Shown: positions 22,919 to 27,065 of the stretch, one piece after another
Layout of the letters: each line of letters opens with the position of its first letter
How positions within the stretch are numbered: position 1 is the stretch's first letter
DNA from: Deltaproteobacteria bacterium
GTDB lineage: Bacteria > Desulfobacterota > Desulfobacteria > Desulfobacterales > ETH-SRB1
Direction of reading: 5' to 3'
DNA length: 27,065 nucleotides
NCBI GenBank assembly: GCA_019309665.1
Contig: JAFDFV010000001.1
Location: 1-27,065, forward strand
The notes under the pieces: generated by a model
The model's input: the letters and a program-made list of their open reading frames with translations, nothing else
The model's database searches: none
What the model was told of the DNA's origin: nothing
Translations under genes and position numbers: made by a program

Positions 22919-24567
22919 AATTGAAAATTATTCCGTTGGGCGGGTTGGGAGAAATCGGCCTTAATATGATGGCCTTTGAATACGGGGATACTATTTTTGT
23001 TGTTGATGCAGGTCTTATGTTCCCTGAAGATTATATGCTTGGCATCGACTATGTAATACCGGATTTTAATTACCTGAAAGAAAACAAGTCCAAAGTTTCA
23101 GGAATTGTTTTAACCCATGCTCACGAAGATCATATCGGAGCCCTGCCCTATCTGCTTAAAGAAATAAATGCACCGGTCTTTGGAACTCGTTTCACGCTTG
23201 GAATAGTAAGGCACAAACTTGAAGAACATGGTCTTCTTTCATCAACTTCTCTCAATGAAATTTCTCATAGAAAAAAACTTAAAATAGGAATTTTTGAGCT
23301 TGAGTTTATTCGTGTAAGCCACAGCGTTGTGGATGGCATAGGCATTGCGGTTAAAACACCTTATGGGCTTATTGTGCACACAGGGGATTTTAAAATCAGC
23401 CATACGCCGGTGGATGGCGTAATGACCGATCTGAATAAGTTTGCCAGGTGTGGAGATGAAGGAGTTCTTGCGCTGCTGTCAGACTCCACAAATGTGGAAA
23501 AGGAAGGATATACTATATCCGACAAGGAAATAGGTGCAACACTGGCAAAAATAATTGAGGAAAGCAAAGGGCGTATCATTGTAGCTCTTTTTGCTTCAAA
23601 TGTCGCGAGAATACAGCAAATAGTTAATATTGCAAAGTCAAAAGGCAGTAAAGTGCTGATTAACGGCAGAAGTATAGAGGTTAGCACAACTATTGCGAAA
23701 GATCTTGGATACATCCATATCCCTGAAAAAATGGAAATTGATATTAAACATATTGATGACTTTAAAGACGATGAAATAATAATAATAACAACCGGCAGCC
23801 AGGGTGAACCCATGTCGGCCCTGGCCCGTATGTCCAGAGGCATCCATAAACAAATAAAAATCAAGGAAGGCGATACTGTCATCTTCTCATCAAAATTCAT
23901 TCCCGGAAACGAAAAAGCTATTTCAAGTATTATAAACAATCTTTACAGAAAAGGCGCTGACGTTATTTATGAAAAGATTTCGGCCATTCATGTATCAGGC
24001 CACGCTTTTCAAGAAGAATTAAAATTAATGATAAACCTTACCAAGCCTGAACATTTTATTCCGATACACGGTGAATACCGGCACCTGGTTCTACACTCTC
24101 GGCTTGCCGAACAAGTTGGCGTCGCAAAAAACAAAATACTTCTCGCTGAAAACGGCCATGTAATTGAATTTGATAAAAATGGAGGAAGAGTCCTTGACAA
24201 GATCATGACCGGCAGGGTGCTTATTGACGGGAAAGGAGTCGGTGATGTCGGGAGAAGTGTACTAAAAGAAAGACGTCTGCTGTCAAGAGATGGGTTTGTT
24301 GTAGTTAACATGGTTTTTGACGAAGAAACGGGAATAATTATGCATGGCCCGGAAATCGTTTCACATGGTTTTGTATTTGAGATGGAAAAAGGACATCTTC
24401 TCGAAGACGCAAAGTGCGTAATACTTGAAATTTTAGAAGAAACAGGCCCTGATGTCCCTGACAGAATTGATAAAATCAGATCTCAGATACAACCGGCTCT
24501 AAAGAAGTATTTTTATTTTACAATAGGACGCCGTCCGGTTATACTACCTTTTATTATAGAAGTATAA
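22915..24567 (+). CDS. rnj: Ribonuclease J
   Basis: The 550-residue protein is a metallo-beta-lactamase/beta-CASP RNase that matures and degrades RNA as endo- and 5'-3' exonuclease in the cytoplasm. Zinc ligands and catalytic residues are present: His68-x-His70-x-Asp72-His73, His136 (Ser-His-Ser), Asp158 (His-Thr-Gly-Asp-Phe-Lys), and His385 (Ile-Pro-Ile-His-Gly-Glu). The beta-CASP part includes Thr-Thr-Gly-Ser-Gln-Gly-Glu-Pro and Ser-Gly-His363. The C-terminal domain ends in Arg-Arg-Pro-Val-Ile-Leu-Pro. Length is normal for RNase J. It starts at ATG 22915 within the end of plsC. The gene is followed by a repeat-rich spacer before ftsK. Confidence 0.95.
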   Translation: MKLKIIPLGGLGEIGLNMMAFEYGDTIFVVDAGLMFPEDYMLGIDYVIPDFNYLKENKSKVSGIVLTHAHEDHIGALPYLLKEINAPVFGTRFTLGIVRHKLEEHGLLSSTSLNEISHRKKLKIGIFELEFIRVSHSVVDGIGIAVKTPYGLIVHTGDFKISHTPVDGVMTDLNKFARCGDEGVLALLSDSTNVEKEGYTISDKEIGATLAKIIEESKGRIIVALFASNVARIQQIVNIAKSKGSKVLINGRSIEVSTTIAKDLGYIHIPEKMEIDIKHIDDFKDDEIIIITTGSQGEPMSALARMSRGIHKQIKIKEGDTVIFSSKFIPGNEKAISSIINNLYRKGADVIYEKISAIHVSGHAFQEELKLMINLTKPEHFIPIHGEYRHLVLHSRLAEQVGVAKNKILLAENGHVIEFDKNGGRVLDKIMTGRVLIDGKGVGDVGRSVLKERRLLSRDGFVVVNMVFDEETGIIMHGPEIVSHGFVFEMEKGHLLEDAKCVILEILEETGPDVPDRIDKIRSQIQPALKKYFYFTIGRRPVILPFIIEV

Positions 24568-24951
24568 AAGCAGGGATCAGGGGTCAGGGAAACGTCAAAG
24601 TCAGTGCTAAAGTGCTAATATTTAGAGTTTGTGGGGACCTCAAAATCCGAAATCCGAATATCGCCTGATTTTATAAAAATGGTCGAAACAATATCTAATT
24701 TCGAATATCAAATGACCAAAACATGTCAGGCACTTATGCAATATCTATGGCGCTCCAGCATGTTTGAAATTTTGAATTTTGGTCATTCGTATTTGTTTCG
24801 GATTTCGTGCTTTGTGCTTCGAATTTATAGAAAATCCCATAAGTAAACAATTCTCGTTAAATCATCAGGTTATCAGCTTAAATGACGTAGCCCTGGATCA
24901 GGGGTTAGGGGATAGAGCTCAATATATAGTATTTTGTTTTTAAAAAAAAAT
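24568..24951. repeat. Intergenic repeat region with nested inverted repeats
   Basis: Between rnj and ftsK, CGAAATCCGAA at 24648-24658 is the exact inverse of TTCGGATTTCG at 24797-24807, and AATGACCAAAA at 24711-24721 is the inverse of TTTTGGTCATT at 24777-24787. Together they could form a long interrupted hairpin of about 160 bases. Two near copies of GGATCAGGGGTCAGGG flank the region, near 24574 and 24893. This looks like a dispersed non-coding repeat element. A 71-codon frame inside it is not a credible gene. Confidence 0.7.
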
Positions 24952-27065
24952 ATGCGCAAAGAAATTATCGGCATTTTCCTTTTTTTTCTATTAATTTTCA
25001 CACTGGGCAGTCTTTTGTCATACAGCCCTGAAGATCCCTCAATTCATAATGCAAAAGCGGCAGGTGATGTTTACAACCTGTTCGGCATATTTGGAGCCCA
25101 TGTTTCGGGTATTTTAATTGGGCTGTTTGGACTTGGGGCGTTCTGGATACCGATATTATTTCTTTTATCCAGCGCACATTTTTTTGGTGACTACCATGAA
25201 AAAGCTATTATTCTAATAATAGTTGGTGGAATTATTCTTATTATCTCTACCGGAAGCCTTCTTGCATTCCAGCAAAACCACTTCATAATTTTCGGAAGCA
25301 AATTTTCATCCGGCGGCATAATAGGCACCCCCATCAAATCATTCCTTATCAAATATACAAATCATACAGGCGGCGCTGTCATACTTATCCTTATGTGGCT
25401 TATGGGTTTTATCATGGCCACTGGTTTTTCTTTGATCATCTTTTTGAAACGATCCTGGAAGCTGATTATAAATGCAGTAAAAAGCACAAAAAAATTAATC
25501 GTAATATTGAAAGAGCGAAGAGAAAAAGCCAAAAACCGATCAAAAATAAAAAAAGAGTCTATCAAAAAAAAAGATCGCGAAATAAAGATAAGGGCAAAAG
25601 AGTCCAAACCGATCAGGGAAGGACCTGCTCCAAAACAGGATGTATTTGAGTTCATGAAAGCTGAAAAAGGGTTTCAACTCCCGTCTGTTAATCTGCTTGA
25701 AAATCCTGAAATAAGCTCTGCTTCTGCTGATGATAAAAATCTAAGAATGCAGTCAAAACTGCTTGAAAAAAAACTTGAAGACTTCTGCGTGCAAGGGAAA
25801 GTCGTAACCATATTGCCGGGCCCTGTTATTACGACCTTTGAATATGAGCCTGCCCCCGGGATAAAGATTAGCAAAATAGTCGGACTTACTGACGATCTTG
25901 CTCTCGCTCTTCGCTCGACAAGCATCAGGATTGTGGCACCGATCCCGGGGAAAGCGGCTATCGGTATTGAGCTGCCTAATGAGACAAGAGAAACAGTAAG
26001 ACTAAAAGATATTATTATTTCAAATAACTTTGAAAAATCAAAGTCAAAGCTTACAATCTGTCTTGGCAAAGATATAATAGGGAACGCGGTAGTAGCGGAA
26101 CTGGATAAAATGCCTCATCTTTTAATTGCAGGCGCAACCGGCACAGGCAAGAGTGTAGCTCTGAATGCCATGATTTGCAGTTTGTTGTTCAAAGCAGGCC
26201 CTGATGAAGTAAAGCTCATTATGATAGATCCGAAAAGGATTGAGCTTTCAAGCTATGATGGGATTCCACATCTTATTACTCCTGTGGTTACAGATGTAAA
26301 AAAAGCAACCAATGCTCTTTTCTGGGCTGTACATGAAATGGAAAATAGATATAAGTTGCTTTCAGAAAAGAAAGTGAAAAATATAAAACAATATAATCAA
26401 AAAACAGCTAAGGAAAAAACAAAAGAAGAAAATGGTCCTGAAAAACTACCATATATTGTTATAATTATTGATGAGCTGGCTGATTTGATGATGGTTGCTT
26501 CCAGAGACGTTGAGGTTGCATTGACACGGCTCGCGCAAATGGCAAGGGCTGCAGGCATACATCTGATACTTGCGACCCAAAGACCTTCAGTGGATGTACT
26601 TACAGGAATAATAAAGGCTAATTTCCCGACACGTCTTTCCTTCCAGGTTTCTTCCAAAACAGATTCAAGGACAATAATTGATACAAATGGAGCAGAAAAT
26701 CTTCTAGGAAATGGAGATATGCTTTTTTTGCCTCCGGGAACAGCCAAGCTTCAGCGCATACATGGTGCATACATTACAGAAAAAGAGATTGCCGGAATAA
26801 CTGAGTTTTTGAAAGAACAGGAAACCCCGGAATATGATCATGCAGTAATAACTGAATCTGAAAAAGAAAAAGCCTCATCTGAAGATCTTGAATATGACGA
26901 AAAATATGATGAAGCTATAGCGCTTATTACTAACACAGGTCAGGCCTCCATATCCATGATACAGCGCCATTTGCGCATAGGATATAACAGGGCCGCACGA
27001 ATTATAGAAATAATGGAGAAAGAGGGGGTTGTCGGCCCTTCAGATGGTGTAAAACCAAGAGAAGT
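24952..27065 (+). CDS. ftsK: DNA translocase FtsK, 3' end cut by the window edge
   Basis: The frame from ATG 24952 is open to the window end, giving 704 complete codons. FtsK pumps chromosome ends to dif sites at the division septum. Four membrane helices are visible (about 5-23, 50-73, 84-104, 140-165), followed by a Lys/Arg/Glu-rich linker (about 167-230) that is short compared with E. coli. The motor domain has Walker A GATGTGKS at 394-401, Asp-Pro-Lys-Arg-Ile-Glu, Walker B Ile-Ile-Ile-Asp507-Glu-Leu-Ala-Asp, and Ala-Thr-Gln-Arg-Pro. A DNA-reading gamma domain begins near residue 650 (Ile-Gln-Arg-His-Leu-Arg-Ile-Gly-Tyr-Asn-Arg-Ala-Ala-Arg). Only a short tail should lie outside. No good ribosome site precedes the start; the leader is an A-run. 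Confidence 0.95.
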   Translation, partial: MRKEIIGIFLFFLLIFTLGSLLSYSPEDPSIHNAKAAGDVYNLFGIFGAHVSGILIGLFGLGAFWIPILFLLSSAHFFGDYHEKAIILIIVGGIILIISTGSLLAFQQNHFIIFGSKFSSGGIIGTPIKSFLIKYTNHTGGAVILILMWLMGFIMATGFSLIIFLKRSWKLIINAVKSTKKLIVILKERREKAKNRSKIKKESIKKKDREIKIRAKESKPIREGPAPKQDVFEFMKAEKGFQLPSVNLLENPEISSASADDKNLRMQSKLLEKKLEDFCVQGKVVTILPGPVITTFEYEPAPGIKISKIVGLTDDLALALRSTSIRIVAPIPGKAAIGIELPNETRETVRLKDIIISNNFEKSKSKLTICLGKDIIGNAVVAELDKMPHLLIAGATGTGKSVALNAMICSLLFKAGPDEVKLIMIDPKRIELSSYDGIPHLITPVVTDVKKATNALFWAVHEMENRYKLLSEKKVKNIKQYNQKTAKEKTKEENGPEKLPYIVIIIDELADLMMVASRDVEVALTRLAQMARAAGIHLILATQRPSVDVLTGIIKANFPTRLSFQVSSKTDSRTIIDTNGAENLLGNGDMLFLPPGTAKLQRIHGAYITEKEIAGITEFLKEQETPEYDHAVITESEKEKASSEDLEYDEKYDEAIALITNTGQASISMIQRHLRIGYNRAARIIEIMEKEGVVGPSDGVKPRE

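Noticed and set aside
23361..23939. A 192-codon minus-strand frame within ribonuclease J
   Set aside because: It is a shadow of the well-supported rnj gene and shows no family features.
24631..24846. A 71-codon plus-strand frame between rnj and ftsK
   Set aside because: It lies wholly within the nested inverted repeats, has no ribosome site and its amino-acid pattern simply reflects the repeat.
1..27065. tRNA or rRNA genes
   Set aside because: I found no stretch on either strand with a convincing cloverleaf or rRNA-like sequence.

Overview
The window looks like a chromosomal segment of an AT-leaning, Desulfobacterota-type (deltaproteobacterial) bacterium. That assignment rests on the right-hand housekeeping block (PlsC acyltransferase, ribonuclease J, FtsK translocase) and on the style of the decayed genes on the left; it is an inference.

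The centrepiece, about 7.0-21.4 kb on the minus strand, is a contractile injection system of the extracellular (eCIS, phage-tail-like) kind. In transcription order it holds: a truncated AAA+ ATPase fragment, a Pvc16-like (DUF4255) terminator cap, the tail sheath, a gp19-type tube protein, a tail-assembly-chaperone-like pair (120 aa plus a start-less 56-residue GpE/DUF6760-like extension that a -1 ribosomal frameshift would join), a second tube protein, an unrecognised 362-aa protein, a LysM baseplate adaptor, a gp27/protein-D hub, a gp5-type spike, gp25, a J/gp6-like wedge, a tail protein I with an N-terminal PASTA-like domain, a fibre-like protein, a single-pass protein with two beta-sandwich domains, and a PAAR tip. 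No tape-measure gene and no intact ATPase are present.

Downstream of PAAR on the same strand (4.0-7.0 kb) lies a compact run of membrane or exported proteins: a 59-aa two-helix protein, a seven-helix protein, a small exported protein, a membrane-anchored 309-aa protein and an exported protein with a Ser/Thr/Glu-rich linker. These could be a membrane-docking, release or cargo module for the particle. Then comes a frameshifted N-acetylmuramoyl-L-alanine amidase (2.8-3.7 kb), a plausible cell-wall-cutting effector or release factor, and a truncated DUF6765-like gene.

The left end (1-1.9 kb, plus strand) is a decayed gene set: a CHC2 zinc-finger protein with an internal deletion, an N-terminally cut ParB/DNA-binding-like protein, a DNA-binding-like fragment and an ExeA/TniB-like ATPase with a broken Walker A and a fresh 57-bp tandem duplication. 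It is probably the remains of a mobile element.

The main points for follow-up are the candidate -1 frameshift between the two tube genes, the inverted-repeat element at the exact point where the eCIS ATPase gene is cut, the palindrome-embedded promoter ahead of the operon, and the membrane module after PAAR.
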